Shown: positions 6,164-13,656, counted from the first letter of the stretch. The stretch is 14,113 nt of DNA from an uncultured Murdochiella sp. (GCF_902488755.1 NZ_CABTXF010000032.1:1-14113); one strand, 5' to 3'. Made by a program: numbers and translations. The notes: generated from the sequence alone by a model not told the origin.

Positions 6164-8067
6164 AAATTATGACCAAGGATGGCAGCACCCTTGCATTGCA
6201 GGAGGGCGCAAGCGCGTATGATGCGGCAAAAGTGATCAGCGCCGGATTAGCGCGTAAAGCTCTCGCAGCGGAAATCAATGGAAAGGGTGCAGACCTGCGC
6301 ACTATATTGCATGAGGGCGACCAACTTGCCATTTGCACGTTTGAAGACGACTACGGTAGACTTGCTTTCCGTCATTCTACTTCGCATGTGCTGGCAGAGG
6401 CGGTGAAACGCCTGTATCCTGAGGCAAAGCTCGCCATCGGTCCGGCGATCAAAGAAGGCTTTTATTACGATATCGATTTCGGCGACACGGTTCTTACGGA
6501 AGAAGATTTGCCGAAAATCGAAGCGGAGATGAAAAAGATTATTCAGGAAAAGCCGGAAATCGAACGGCTTCTGAAAACGCGAGAAGAAGCCATCGCCTAT
6601 TTTGAAAAACAGCAGGAACCGTATAAAGTCGAGTTGATTCGCGATCTTCCTGAAGACGCGGAAATCTCTTTTTATCGCCAGGGCGATTGGATGGATCTTT
6701 GTGCAGGACCGCACCTTATGGACTTTGGTGTCATTAAAGCCTTTACCCTCACGAGCCTTGCGGGAGCATATTGGCGTGGGGATGAACACAATAAGATGCT
6801 TACGCGCATTTACGGTACCAGCTTTCCAAAACAGTCTATGCTTACCGAACATCTTGAGCGTATTGAAGAAGCAAAAAAACGGGATCATCGTAAGATTGGC
6901 AAAGAAATGGAAATTTTCGCGCTCATGGAGGAAGGTCCCGGTTTTCCGTTCTTTCTGCCCAATGGTATGCGTCTGAAAAATGCGCTGTTGGACTATTGGC
7001 GCGAGATTCATCGCGAGGCGGGATACGAAGAGATCTCCACGCCGACGATTCTTAACCGAAAGCTCTGGGAAACGTCCGGTCACTGGGATCACTATCGCGA
7101 GAATATGTATACGACAAAGATTGATGACGAGGATTATGCCATCAAACCCATGAACTGCCCAGGTGCGATGCTGGTGTATAATGCAAAGCCGCATTCCTAT
7201 CGCGAGTTGCCGATACGGTATGCGGAGCTGGGCAATGTCCATCGCCATGAGCTTTCGGGTGCTCTTCATGGTCTTTTCCGGGTGCGTAATTTTACGCAAG
7301 ATGATGCCCACATCTTTCTTGCTCCGGACATGATTGAAGATGAGATTCGACGCATTGTCCGCCTCATTGATGGAGTCTATTCCAAGCTCGGATTCCGTTA
7401 TAGCATGGAAATTTCCACGCGCCCTGAAGACTCGATGGGCTCCGATGAGGATTGGGAAATTGCTACGGCAGGCTTGATGAACGCACTCGATTCCATGGGA
7501 AAACCCTATGAAATCAACGAGGGAGACGGAGCCTTCTATGGTCCCAAGATTGACTTCAAGATTGAAGACGTACTGGGTCGTACTTGGCAATGTGCCACCA
7601 TTCAATTGGACTTTCAATTGCCGCAGCGCTTTCATGCCGAATATATCGGTAAGGACGGCGAGAAACATAGACCGGTTCTCATTCATCGTGTAATTTACGG
7701 CTCTATTGAGCGTTTCATCGGTATTCTGATTGAACAGTTTGCCGGCAATTTCCCGCTGTGGCTGGCACCGATTCAGGTGGAACTCATTCCGGTAAATCTT
7801 GAGGCACATGGTGCTTATGCACAGCAGATGGCAAAAGAATTGACATCTATTGGTGTTCGCGTGCACGTAGATTTGCGTGAAGAGACGCTCAGCAAAAAAA
7901 TCCGTGATGCGCAAATCGAAAAATCCTTCTTGCAGATTGTGGTGGGCGACAAAGAAATGGCGGATCATAGCGTAAACGTACGCATTCATGGCGAGAAAGA
8001 AACGACGTTGTACCGTTGGGAAGAGTTTATGACGTGGATTGCGGAGCAGATCAAAACGCGTGCATAA
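6160..8067 (+). CDS. thrS: Threonyl-tRNA synthetase
   Basis: Class II synthetase charging tRNA-Thr, 635 residues, normal length. Domains in order: N-terminal TGS domain (about 1-62); editing domain with H72xxxH76 (RHSTSHVLAEA) and C181-A-G-P-H185, which remove wrongly attached serine; catalytic core with zinc ligands Cys333 (MNCPGA), His384 (DDAHIF) and His509 (LIHRVIYGS); motif 2 around residues 354-378 (ending GLFRVRNFTQDDA); and an anticodon-binding domain from about 537. The ATG overlaps the hisS stop as ATGA, and GGAAGGGGG lies five bases before it. A second ATG nine bases on is less well spaced. A strong terminator follows. In many Bacillota thrS is controlled by a T-box; none is seen here before either gene of the pair. 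Confidence 0.98.
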   Translation: MKIMTKDGSTLALQEGASAYDAAKVISAGLARKALAAEINGKGADLRTILHEGDQLAICTFEDDYGRLAFRHSTSHVLAEAVKRLYPEAKLAIGPAIKEGFYYDIDFGDTVLTEEDLPKIEAEMKKIIQEKPEIERLLKTREEAIAYFEKQQEPYKVELIRDLPEDAEISFYRQGDWMDLCAGPHLMDFGVIKAFTLTSLAGAYWRGDEHNKMLTRIYGTSFPKQSMLTEHLERIEEAKKRDHRKIGKEMEIFALMEEGPGFPFFLPNGMRLKNALLDYWREIHREAGYEEISTPTILNRKLWETSGHWDHYRENMYTTKIDDEDYAIKPMNCPGAMLVYNAKPHSYRELPIRYAELGNVHRHELSGALHGLFRVRNFTQDDAHIFLAPDMIEDEIRRIVRLIDGVYSKLGFRYSMEISTRPEDSMGSDEDWEIATAGLMNALDSMGKPYEINEGDGAFYGPKIDFKIEDVLGRTWQCATIQLDFQLPQRFHAEYIGKDGEKHRPVLIHRVIYGSIERFIGILIEQFAGNFPLWLAPIQVELIPVNLEAHGAYAQQMAKELTSIGVRVHVDLREETLSKKIRDAQIEKSFLQIVVGDKEMADHSVNVRIHGEKETTLYRWEEFMTWIAEQIKTRA

Positions 8068-8107
8068 ATTGCGTCACAGCGTTCCATTGAAATTACGTGT
8101 CTTTAGA

Positions 8108-8149
8108 AAAACGATGCAACCCCTCAAGAGGGGTTGCATCGTTTTGTAT
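8108..8149 (+). terminator. Intrinsic terminator of hisS-thrS
   Basis: A perfect 17-bp stem (8108-8124 with 8129-8145) with loop CAAG, beginning in an A-run and ending GTTTTGTATA. The T-stretch is short, but the stem is exceptionally stable. Confidence 0.88.
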
Positions 8150-8183
8150 ACTAAGAATGGGCCGTTTGTTTATGACGGTCAAC

Positions 8184-8212
8184 TATAAAATAACCGGTGA
8201 CTTGTCAACCGG
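8184..8212 (+). promoter_or_regulatory. Candidate promoter and dyad operator of the zinc-uptake operon
   Basis: A -10-like TATAAA (8184-8189) or TAAAAT (8186-8191) lacks a good -35. Just downstream an imperfect inverted repeat (CCGGTGAC at 8194-8201 against GTCAACCGG at 8204-8212) covers the expected start of transcription. GTCAAC also occurs at 8178-8183. ATAACCGGTGAC (8190-8201) matches 7 of 10 fixed positions of the AdcR-type consensus TTAACNNGTTAA as I recall it. No Bacillus-type Zur box is seen. This is a possible zinc-dependent repressor site, unproven. Confidence 0.35.
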
Positions 8213-8232
8213 GCATTGAAGAAGGAGAAAAT

Positions 8233-9327
8233 ATGAACCAAAATAAAGATAATAAAAAACGCCGTGCGCTGCGTATAGCCGCCATTTCATTAAGCGCATT
8301 GGTAAGTCTATCCGCCTGCCAAAACACACCCGCAGACGATACGCCGAAAAATGTTTCCGATGAGGTTGGTTCTTCTTCCATGGGTTTGGCAGAAAAGAAG
8401 GAAAACAAAGCGGTCGCGCTTCGCGTGATAGCTTCGACAGATGCCATCTATGATTTTACTAAGGCAATCGGAAAAGACCGGGTTGAAGTTGTCGACTTGG
8501 TGGAAGGGGATGCCGATGCGCATCACTGGGAACCGACACCGCAATTGCTTACACAAATTAATGAAGCGGATCTTTTTCTAGTGAATGGAGCCGGATTGGA
8601 AAGTTGGCTTCCGGATGTGCAAGCCTCTCTAACAGGAAATGTCAAAACCGTAGATTTATCCGATGGAGTAGCCTTGCGTAAAGGGGAAGAAGAGCATGAC
8701 CATGAGGAAGTGGGGCACGACGACCACGAAGAGGGGGATGAGCACGATCATGACGAAGCCGATCATGAGAAAAACGAGGAGCATGACCATCACCATGGTG
8801 AATATGATCCGCATTATTGGCTAAATCCGAAAGCAGCGGCGGTTCAGGCAAAGAATATTTATGATACGCTTGTGGCAGCTGACCCAGAGGGCAAAGAAAC
8901 CTACGATGCCAATTACAAAGTCTTGCAAGAAAAGTTCGCAGCTCTTGAGCGCGATTATGCGGAAAAATTAAAACCATATAGTGGGCGTAGCGTGATTGTT
9001 CCGCACGAGGCTTTCGGCTACCTTTTTGATGCCTATGGACTTAAGCAGATTGGGCTGGAAGGAATGCTCGCCGACGGACAACCCAATGCAAAAAAGATTG
9101 CCGAAATCATTGATTTGGCAAAGAAAGAAGCGATCAAAACCGTATTTTACGAAGCCTATGGCGATGATAAAGAGGCGCAAACGGTCGCAATGGAGATCGG
9201 CGCCAAAACTGCGCCACTTTATACGCTGGAAGCCGAATCGATGGAGGATCGTGCAAAAGGGGAGAATTACTTTACCTTCATGCAATGGAATTTAGAAGCC
9301 ATTGTCGATTCGTTCGGAGGAAAATAA
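8233..9327 (+). CDS. znuA: Zinc-binding lipoprotein of ABC transporter (ZnuA/AdcA type)
   Basis: Substrate-binding protein that captures extracellular Zn2+ for the ZnuBC pump, 364 residues. The N-terminus has a basic stretch, a hydrophobic core and the lipobox LSAC, with Cys29 as lipidation site, so it is membrane-anchored outside the cell. Cluster A-1 ligands are His97 (AHHWEP), His194 (DPHYWLNP) and His258 (VPHEAFGYL), with an acidic residue near 307 (FYEAYGDD) as possible fourth. A His/Asp/Glu-rich loop (about 152-190) carries 11 histidines, a hallmark of zinc rather than manganese binders. Start: ATG 8233 behind GAAGGAGAAA. An in-frame GTG at 8197 lies inside the inverted repeat and lacks a site. 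The stop shares one base with znuC. It could be named adcA. Confidence 0.95.
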   Translation: MNQNKDNKKRRALRIAAISLSALVSLSACQNTPADDTPKNVSDEVGSSSMGLAEKKENKAVALRVIASTDAIYDFTKAIGKDRVEVVDLVEGDADAHHWEPTPQLLTQINEADLFLVNGAGLESWLPDVQASLTGNVKTVDLSDGVALRKGEEEHDHEEVGHDDHEEGDEHDHDEADHEKNEEHDHHHGEYDPHYWLNPKAAAVQAKNIYDTLVAADPEGKETYDANYKVLQEKFAALERDYAEKLKPYSGRSVIVPHEAFGYLFDAYGLKQIGLEGMLADGQPNAKKIAEIIDLAKKEAIKTVFYEAYGDDKEAQTVAMEIGAKTAPLYTLEAESMEDRAKGENYFTFMQWNLEAIVDSFGGK

Positions 9328-10004
9328 TGCAGGAAGTATATCGGCTGGAACATGTGCAATTTCGATATGCACAGGAGCTGATTTTAGAGGATGTCACCTT
9401 TTGTGTGCATTCCGGTGACTTTGTCGGTATTGTCGGCGCCAACGGAGAAGGGAAGAGTACCCTTCTCCGGCTGCTGACGGGGGAGCTTTCTCCTGACGCA
9501 GGGGAACTGTTCTTTTTTGGCGAAAGGGGCATACAGAGAAGAGCACTGTCTCGTATTGCCTACGTGCCACAGATGAGTTCGGCAAGTGGGATGACCTTTC
9601 CCATTAGCTGCGAGGAGATGGTGTCGCTTGGCTTGACGCGATCCATTGTGCCCCGTTTTTTTCTAAAAGCAGAAGAGAAGGAAAAAGTTTCCGCTTCTTT
9701 GCGACATTTAGGAATGCTATCGTATGCGGATCGTAATTTTCATGATCTCTCCGGTGGACAAAAACAGAGGGTATTGATTGCGAAAGCGCTGGTGGATCAG
9801 CCGGACGTGTTGCTTTTTGATGAACCGACAGCGGCACTGGATCAGGAAAGCAAGGTACAGCTTTACCAGACCTTACATCACATGAACCAGGTTCACGGCA
9901 TTACGATTCTTTTGGTTACGCATGAAATGGACGTAGGGAAGAGTCATTGGACTCGACTGGCACGTGTTTCGCATCATCGACTTGAGGAGGTACCTTTATG
10001 CTAA
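9327..10004 (+). CDS. znuC: Zinc ABC transporter ATP-binding protein
   Basis: ATPase subunit that powers zinc import, cytoplasmic side of the membrane, 225 residues. The nucleotide-binding motifs are all present: Walker A GANGEGKS (37-44), Q-loop Gln82 (YVPQ), signature LSGGQ (141-145), Walker B VLLFDEP (161-167) with Asp165/Glu166, D-loop ALD (170-172) and switch His199 (VTHE). The ATG is in the TAATG junction with znuA, with GGAGG six bases before it. The in-frame ATG at 9285 would overlap znuA by 43 bases and has no site. The 3' end overlaps znuB by seven bases, implying translational coupling. The short C-terminus lacks the long tail of proteobacterial ZnuC and resembles AdcC. Confidence 0.95.
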   Translation: MQEVYRLEHVQFRYAQELILEDVTFCVHSGDFVGIVGANGEGKSTLLRLLTGELSPDAGELFFFGERGIQRRALSRIAYVPQMSSASGMTFPISCEEMVSLGLTRSIVPRFFLKAEEKEKVSASLRHLGMLSYADRNFHDLSGGQKQRVLIAKALVDQPDVLLFDEPTAALDQESKVQLYQTLHHMNQVHGITILLVTHEMDVGKSHWTRLARVSHHRLEEVPLC

Positions 10005-10870
10005 ATTATGCCTTCATGCAGCGCGCCATGATTATCGGCATTTTGCTTGGCTTCATTATTCCGCTCATGGGCGTGATTGTGGTTAATCGAAGAACCTCAA
10101 CGATAGGCGATGCGTTATCGCATTCTTCATTAGCCGGTATCGGCTTCGGTTTGCTGTTGGGTTTTTCACCTTTAGTTGGCTCTATTGTCGTGACGATTCT
10201 TGGTGCGTTTGCGATTGAGCTTGTGCGCCACCGCTTTCCGAAGAGCGGCGATCTGGCGACGGCGATGGTCATGTCCATCGGCGTTGGTCTTGCCTCCGTA
10301 TTGTCAGATGTGGTACCTACGACGATGAAATTTGAAACGTATCTCTTTGGCTCGATTGTTACCATTCGGTCGGAAGAAATGTGGATAAGCATCGTCATCA
10401 GCATAGTGGTATTGGCGCTATTCTTTACACTGTACTATCCGTTACTTTATGTGAGTGTAGATGCGCACGGTGCGCGTTTAACGGGTCTTCCCATACAGCG
10501 CATGGATAATTTGTTTACAGCCATCTTAGCCATTGCGATTGCGATGGCCGCGCGTACAATTGGGGCATTAATGGTTTCCTCTCTCATGATTTTACCGGTT
10601 GCTACGGCGCTTCTTTTTGCAAAAAGCTATCGGCAAGCCGTCTTTTCTTCCATGTTCTGTGGTGTCGTCATGGTACTCTTTGGCTTGATCGCTTCCTACT
10701 ATTTAGGTTGGAAACCGGGCGGTACTATTGTTCTTTTTGGCATTTCTGTATTTCTTATCGCTCTCTTGACACAGAAATTACTTTACCTGCGAGGTCATGG
10801 AAAGATGGAAACGCTAAAGAGCGTATCGCTCGAAGAAGATCAAGCGTTTTCTTGCGAGGAGAACGCCTGA
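9998..10870 (+). CDS. znuB: Zinc ABC transporter permease
   Basis: Membrane subunit of the zinc importer, ABC-3 family, 290 residues with about eight hydrophobic segments. Family features include the N-terminal GILLGFIIPLMGVIVVNR (15-32), GDALSHSSLAGIG (37-49) and the late RTIGALMVSSLMILPVATA (186-204), which holds the segment contacting the ATPase. A cytoplasmic charged tail of about 25 residues (LRGHGKMETLK onward) follows the last helix. The GAGGAGGT site lies inside the end of znuC, whose stop comes seven bases into this gene. Gene order A-C-B and tight packing indicate one operon. The 3' end faces rplT across a shared hairpin terminator. Confidence 0.94.
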   Translation: MLNYAFMQRAMIIGILLGFIIPLMGVIVVNRRTSTIGDALSHSSLAGIGFGLLLGFSPLVGSIVVTILGAFAIELVRHRFPKSGDLATAMVMSIGVGLASVLSDVVPTTMKFETYLFGSIVTIRSEEMWISIVISIVVLALFFTLYYPLLYVSVDAHGARLTGLPIQRMDNLFTAILAIAIAMAARTIGALMVSSLMILPVATALLFAKSYRQAVFSSMFCGVVMVLFGLIASYYLGWKPGGTIVLFGISVFLIALLTQKLLYLRGHGKMETLKSVSLEEDQAFSCEENA

Positions 10871-10909
10871 TTTATTTTATTTCTATTTGTGCAAATAAGA
10901 AAAAGCAAA

Positions 10910-10948
10910 AAAAAGAACACCTCTCCGATGCAGGGAGGTGTTCTTTTT
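10910..10948. terminator. Bidirectional terminator between znuB and rplT
   Basis: A 14-bp stem (10910-10923 with 10935-10948) with AAAAA on one side and TTTTT on the other provides a T-run in both directions. It ends znuABC on the plus strand and infC-rpmI-rplT on the minus strand. The remaining 40 bases after znuB are AT-rich with no gene visible. Confidence 0.88.
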
Positions 10949-10957
10949 CACTAAGAA

Positions 10958-11302
10958 CTATTTTACTTGATCCAGCAGCGCTTTGAAATCTTCCGGTTGG
11001 TGAATCGCCATTTCGGAGAGCATTTTGCGATTAATATTGATGTTCTGCTTCTTCAGTCCGTTCATAAAGGTCGAATAATTCGTGCCATTTTCGCGGCAAG
11101 CCGCGTTAATACGGGCAATCCACAACTGACGGAACTGGCGTTTACGCTGTTTGCGTCCGATATAGGAATACTGCAGCGATTTAATAACGGCTTGTTTTGC
11201 CACGCGATAGAGCTTGGATTTTGCTCCGAAATAGCCTTTCGCTTGGTTTAAGACTTTTTTATGTGTTTTTTTGGCGTTTACGCCACCTTTTACACGTGCC
11301 AT
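10958..11302 (-). CDS. rplT: Ribosomal protein bL20
   Basis: Large-subunit protein needed early in 50S assembly, binding 23S rRNA; 114 residues against a usual 115-120. The start MARVKGGV, the Arg/Lys-rich N-terminal arm, SYIGRKQRKRQFRQLWIARI (46-65) and NGLKKQNININRKMLSEMA (81-99) are diagnostic. AAAGGAGG lies eight bases before the ATG. It is last of the infC-rpmI-rplT operon, 14 bases after rpmI. In Bacillota the L20 protein represses this operon by binding the infC leader, and a suitable leader is present here. Confidence 0.98.
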   Translation of the reverse strand: MARVKGGVNAKKTHKKVLNQAKGYFGAKSKLYRVAKQAVIKSLQYSYIGRKQRKRQFRQLWIARINAACRENGTNYSTFMNGLKKQNININRKMLSEMAIHQPEDFKALLDQVK

Positions 11303-11316
11303 GGTTCGTGCCTCCT

Positions 11317-11514
11317 TTAACGCGGCAGCATCTTGTCGATGCGCTTCATATCACTCTTGCTGACGACGGACGACTGACGCAAATGACGGATGCGTTTACC
11401 GGTATATTTACCGGTCATGTGGCTTTTTCCGGCGAAAAAGCGCTTTAATTGACCTGATCCGGTGCGCTTAAAACGCTTGGCTGAACCGCGATGGGTTTTC
11501 ATTTTTGCTTTCAT
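11317..11514 (-). CDS. rpmI: Ribosomal protein bL35
   Basis: Small basic protein of the 50S subunit, 65 residues, full family length. MKAKMKTHRGSAKRF (1-15) and the Lys/Arg-rich remainder, including FFAGKSHMTGKYTGKRIRHL (26-45), are typical. AAGGAGCGATC precedes the ATG. It lies nine bases after infC and is co-transcribed and probably translationally linked. Confidence 0.98.
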   Translation of the reverse strand: MKAKMKTHRGSAKRFKRTGSGQLKRFFAGKSHMTGKYTGKRIRHLRQSSVVSKSDMKRIDKMLPR

Positions 11515-11523
11515 GATCGCTCC

Positions 11524-12036
11524 TTAACTTTCTGTTTTCGGCTCTACCAGCATGACCATGCTGCGGCCTTCCATTTTCGGACTTTGATCCATTTGTCCAA
11601 CATCCTGCACTAAGGCGAACAGGCGTTCTAAAACTTCACGTCCCTGCTCGGTATGTCCTAATTCGCGACCACGAAAACGGACGCTGATTTTGACTTTATC
11701 GCCGGCATCTAGAATCTCATAGATTTTTTTCGATTTTGTTTCCAAATCATGATCATCAATACGCGGGCTCATGCGGATTTCTCTGGTTTCGCTGTTTTTT
11801 TGATTCTTTCGCTGTTCCTTTTGCTTTTTGAGCGTGTCGTAGCGATACTTACCATAGTCCATCAATCGACAGACGGGCGGATTCGCATTCGGCGAAATCA
11901 GCACCAAATCCAGATGTTCTTCTTCCGCCTTGGCGTCGGCATCCTGAATAGACATGATGCCCAACTGTTCGCCTTCGGCGTCGATCAAACGGACTTCTTT
12001 GGCGCGGATTTGCTCGTTAATTGCCAGTTCCTTAAT
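11524..12036 (-). CDS. infC: Translation initiation factor IF-3, ATT start codon
   Basis: Binds the 30S subunit, blocks premature joining of 50S and checks the start codon and initiator tRNA. Counting from ATT 12036-12034, the protein has 170 residues: N-terminal domain (INEQIRAKEVRLID onward), a Lys-rich linker (about 73-90) and C-terminal domain with EIRMSPRIDDHDLETK and the SVRFRGRELGH 30S-binding segment. AGGAGG ends six bases before the ATT, and homology begins there. In-frame ATGs at 12072 and 12057 lie in or beside the attenuator hairpin without a ribosome-binding site. Non-AUG starts in infC are a known autoregulatory device: IF-3 itself rejects such codons, so excess IF-3 lowers its own synthesis. 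Confidence 0.95.
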   Translation of the reverse strand: MKELAINEQIRAKEVRLIDAEGEQLGIMSIQDADAKAEEEHLDLVLISPNANPPVCRLMDYGKYRYDTLKKQKEQRKNQKNSETREIRMSPRIDDHDLETKSKKIYEILDAGDKVKISVRFRGRELGHTEQGREVLERLFALVQDVGQMDQSPKMEGRSMVMLVEPKTES

Positions 12037-12166
12037 AGTGCACCTCCTGTTGAACATAAAAAAAGCGGGCAAAGCCCACTCTTACACGCAAATTCCAGTG
12101 AATTTGTCTTCAGAAATAACCGAACAACCGTTGGCGGTCGGTGAGAGTGGGAGCTCTTCTTGATCC
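12037..12166 (-). promoter_or_regulatory. L20-type leader / attenuator of infC operon
   Basis: From the predicted start near 12166 the leader can form two exclusive structures. In the antiterminator, 12151-12144 (CCCACTCT) pairs with 12082-12075 (AGAGTGGG), extended by CAC/GTG past a two-base bulge. It encloses two hairpins: ACCGA/TCGGT with an inner CCG/CGG, and AAATTC/GAATTT. In the terminator, the same 3' strand folds into the GTGGGC-TTT-GCCCGC hairpin followed by seven T. This matches the L20 leader logic of Bacillus, where L20 binding favours termination. Assignment rests on structure and position. Confidence 0.8.
12058..12083 (-). terminator. Conditional terminator in the infC leader
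   Basis: The stem GTGGGC/GCCCGC with loop TTT is extended by A-T pairs and runs into seven T residues (12064-12058), ending about ten bases before the infC ribosome-binding site. Its 5' arm is the strand used by the alternative antiterminator pairing. Confidence 0.85.
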
Positions 12167-12172
12167 GAAGGT

Positions 12173-12201
12173 AGTATACATTACCTTGTCCCTTTGGTCA
12201 A
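12173..12201 (-). promoter_or_regulatory. Sigma-A promoter of infC-rpmI-rplT
   Basis: On the minus strand TTGACC (12201-12196) and TATACT (12178-12173) are separated by 17 bases. This is the best promoter match in the window, as suits a ribosomal operon. Transcription would begin near 12166. Confidence 0.85.
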
Positions 12202-12222
12202 GCACCAAAACAAAGAGTGCGT

Positions 12223-12228
12223 TATAAT
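12223..12228 (+). promoter_or_regulatory. -10 element of ktrB promoter
   Basis: A perfect TATAAT has no good -35 (AAGCAC at 17-base spacing). The likely start near 12235 gives a leader of about 50 bases. The presumed -35 region overlaps the -35 of the divergent infC promoter, so the two may compete or share a regulator. Confidence 0.55.
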
Positions 12229-12283
12229 AAGAAGCGTGTGTCGGCAGGCGGATAAACCTCGGCTTGTCGGGAAAGGAAAGTGC

Positions 12284-13648
12284 ATGGTCGATCGTTTACG
12301 ACAACCGAAAAAAACGCTATTAGACAAACTTAAAGGCAATACGCCGTTATATTTTTTGCTGGGGTATATAGGGGTCATCTGCATAGGGATGTTTTTGTTG
12401 ATGCTGCCACTTTCCCAGCAGGTGGGAAAAAGCATCTCCCTTTCGGATGCTTTCTTTACGGCGACGTCTGCGGTGTGCGTGACGGGACTTTCTCCCGTGG
12501 TTACTGCGCAACACTGGAGTGTGTTTGGACAAGTGGTTCTTCTTTCCCTTATCCAGATTGGCGGACTGGGCATCATGACGTTTGTGGCAATATTCGGATT
12601 GCTGACCAATCAACGTTTTTCCATTATGGATCGAAAGCGTCTTATGGAAGAAAAGAATCAAAACGAATTGACGGGCATGGTTCGTCTCATCAAATTCATT
12701 CTTCTTGCGACATTTGTGATAGAAGGAATCGGTGCATTCTTTCTTGCCCTTCGTTTTATACCGCAATTCGGCGCGGTAAAAGGAGCCTGGTTTTCAGTGT
12801 TTCATGCCGTTTCTTCATTCTGCAATGCCGGCTTTGACCTTTTAGGGGCGGAAAGCCTTGTTCCGTATCAGAACGACCCGTTAATCGTATTGACGATTTC
12901 GCTGCTGATCATTCTTTCCGGTCTCGGCTATACCGTATACTTAGATCTCTGGCGAGCGCACAAGGGGGAACGTCTCCACCTCCATGCAAAAATTGTTTTA
13001 TCCGCAACGGCAGTTCTTTTGGTTGGGGGAACACTTCTGATTTTGTTGACGGAAGCCCATAATCCGGAAACGCTGGGTATGCTTTCTATGCCACAAAAAG
13101 CACTAAATGCTTTTTTTCAGTCGGTGACGACCAGAACAGCAGGTTTTTATACCTTTGCGCAGGAAAAGATGACGCAAGCCGGAAGTTTAAGCAGTATTCT
13201 TCTTATGTTTATCGGTGGATCTCCTGCCGGAACTGCGGGAGGGCTAAAGACGACGACCATGGTCGCTCTACTTTTAGGACTCGTAAGCGCACTTCGCTCT
13301 TCACGCGATGTTTCGATGTTTCGACGCACCATTGCGAAAGACGTGATACATAGCGCCTTTGTTTTGTTTGCTTTGGCGACGCTTTGGAATGCTTTAGCAT
13401 TGTTTTTACTGAGTATGACGGAACGAACGTTGCCGCTTGGCAATTTGCTGTTTGAGAGCATCTCTGCTTTCGGCACGGTTGGATTGACACAGAATGTTAC
13501 GCCTAATTTGAGCGTGAGCGGAAAGATGATTGTCGCGCTCACGATGTTGTATGGGAAGTTGGGACCATTAACACTGCTTCATGCGCTTATTCCCAAAGCA
13601 CGACACAGAAACAATCGTTTAGCGCAGGAACATCTCTTGGTGGGATAG
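12284..13648 (+). CDS. ktrB: Potassium uptake membrane subunit, KtrB/TrkH family
   Basis: Channel-like K+ translocating subunit in the cytoplasmic membrane, 454 residues. Four pore repeats are visible with their filter glycines: TSAVCVTGLS (Gly68), SSFCNAGFDL (Gly183), VTTRTAGFYT (Gly287) and SAFGTVGLTQ (Gly400). The flexible gating loop in the third repeat is GGSPAGTAGGLKT (311-323). In the last repeat the usual GR-x-GPLT reads GKLGPLT, with Lys425 replacing the common Arg. The length and a KtrA gene 8 bases downstream favour Ktr over the longer TrkH. Start: ATG 12284 behind AAAGGAAAG. An in-frame ATG at 12194 lies upstream of the -10 and is rejected. KtrAB normally drives Na+-dependent K+ uptake and osmotic adaptation, gated by ATP/ADP and often c-di-AMP bound to KtrA. 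Confidence 0.94.
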   Translation: MVDRLRQPKKTLLDKLKGNTPLYFLLGYIGVICIGMFLLMLPLSQQVGKSISLSDAFFTATSAVCVTGLSPVVTAQHWSVFGQVVLLSLIQIGGLGIMTFVAIFGLLTNQRFSIMDRKRLMEEKNQNELTGMVRLIKFILLATFVIEGIGAFFLALRFIPQFGAVKGAWFSVFHAVSSFCNAGFDLLGAESLVPYQNDPLIVLTISLLIILSGLGYTVYLDLWRAHKGERLHLHAKIVLSATAVLLVGGTLLILLTEAHNPETLGMLSMPQKALNAFFQSVTTRTAGFYTFAQEKMTQAGSLSSILLMFIGGSPAGTAGGLKTTTMVALLLGLVSALRSSRDVSMFRRTIAKDVIHSAFVLFALATLWNALALFLLSMTERTLPLGNLLFESISAFGTVGLTQNVTPNLSVSGKMIVALTMLYGKLGPLTLLHALIPKARHRNNRLAQEHLLVG

Positions 13649-13656
13649 GAGAAAAA

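Noticed and set aside
6247..7989. Open frame of 580 codons on the minus strand opposite thrS
   Set aside because: It is codon-aligned with thrS, so it stays open simply because thrS avoids TTA, CTA and TCA codons there. It has no family likeness that I recognise and no ribosome-binding site, and thrS is intact.
8197..8232. GTG at 8197 as znuA start
   Set aside because: It lies inside the inverted repeat near the transcription start, lacks a ribosome-binding site and would bury the signal peptide behind 12 extra residues.
12034..12072. ATG 12072 or 12057 as infC start
   Set aside because: Both lie in or next to the terminator hairpin with no ribosome-binding site. The ideal site and the IF-3 homology point to ATT at 12036.
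12235..12283. c-di-AMP (ydaO type) riboswitch before ktrB
   Set aside because: The leader is only about 50 bases, too short for that riboswitch class, and I see no terminator in it.
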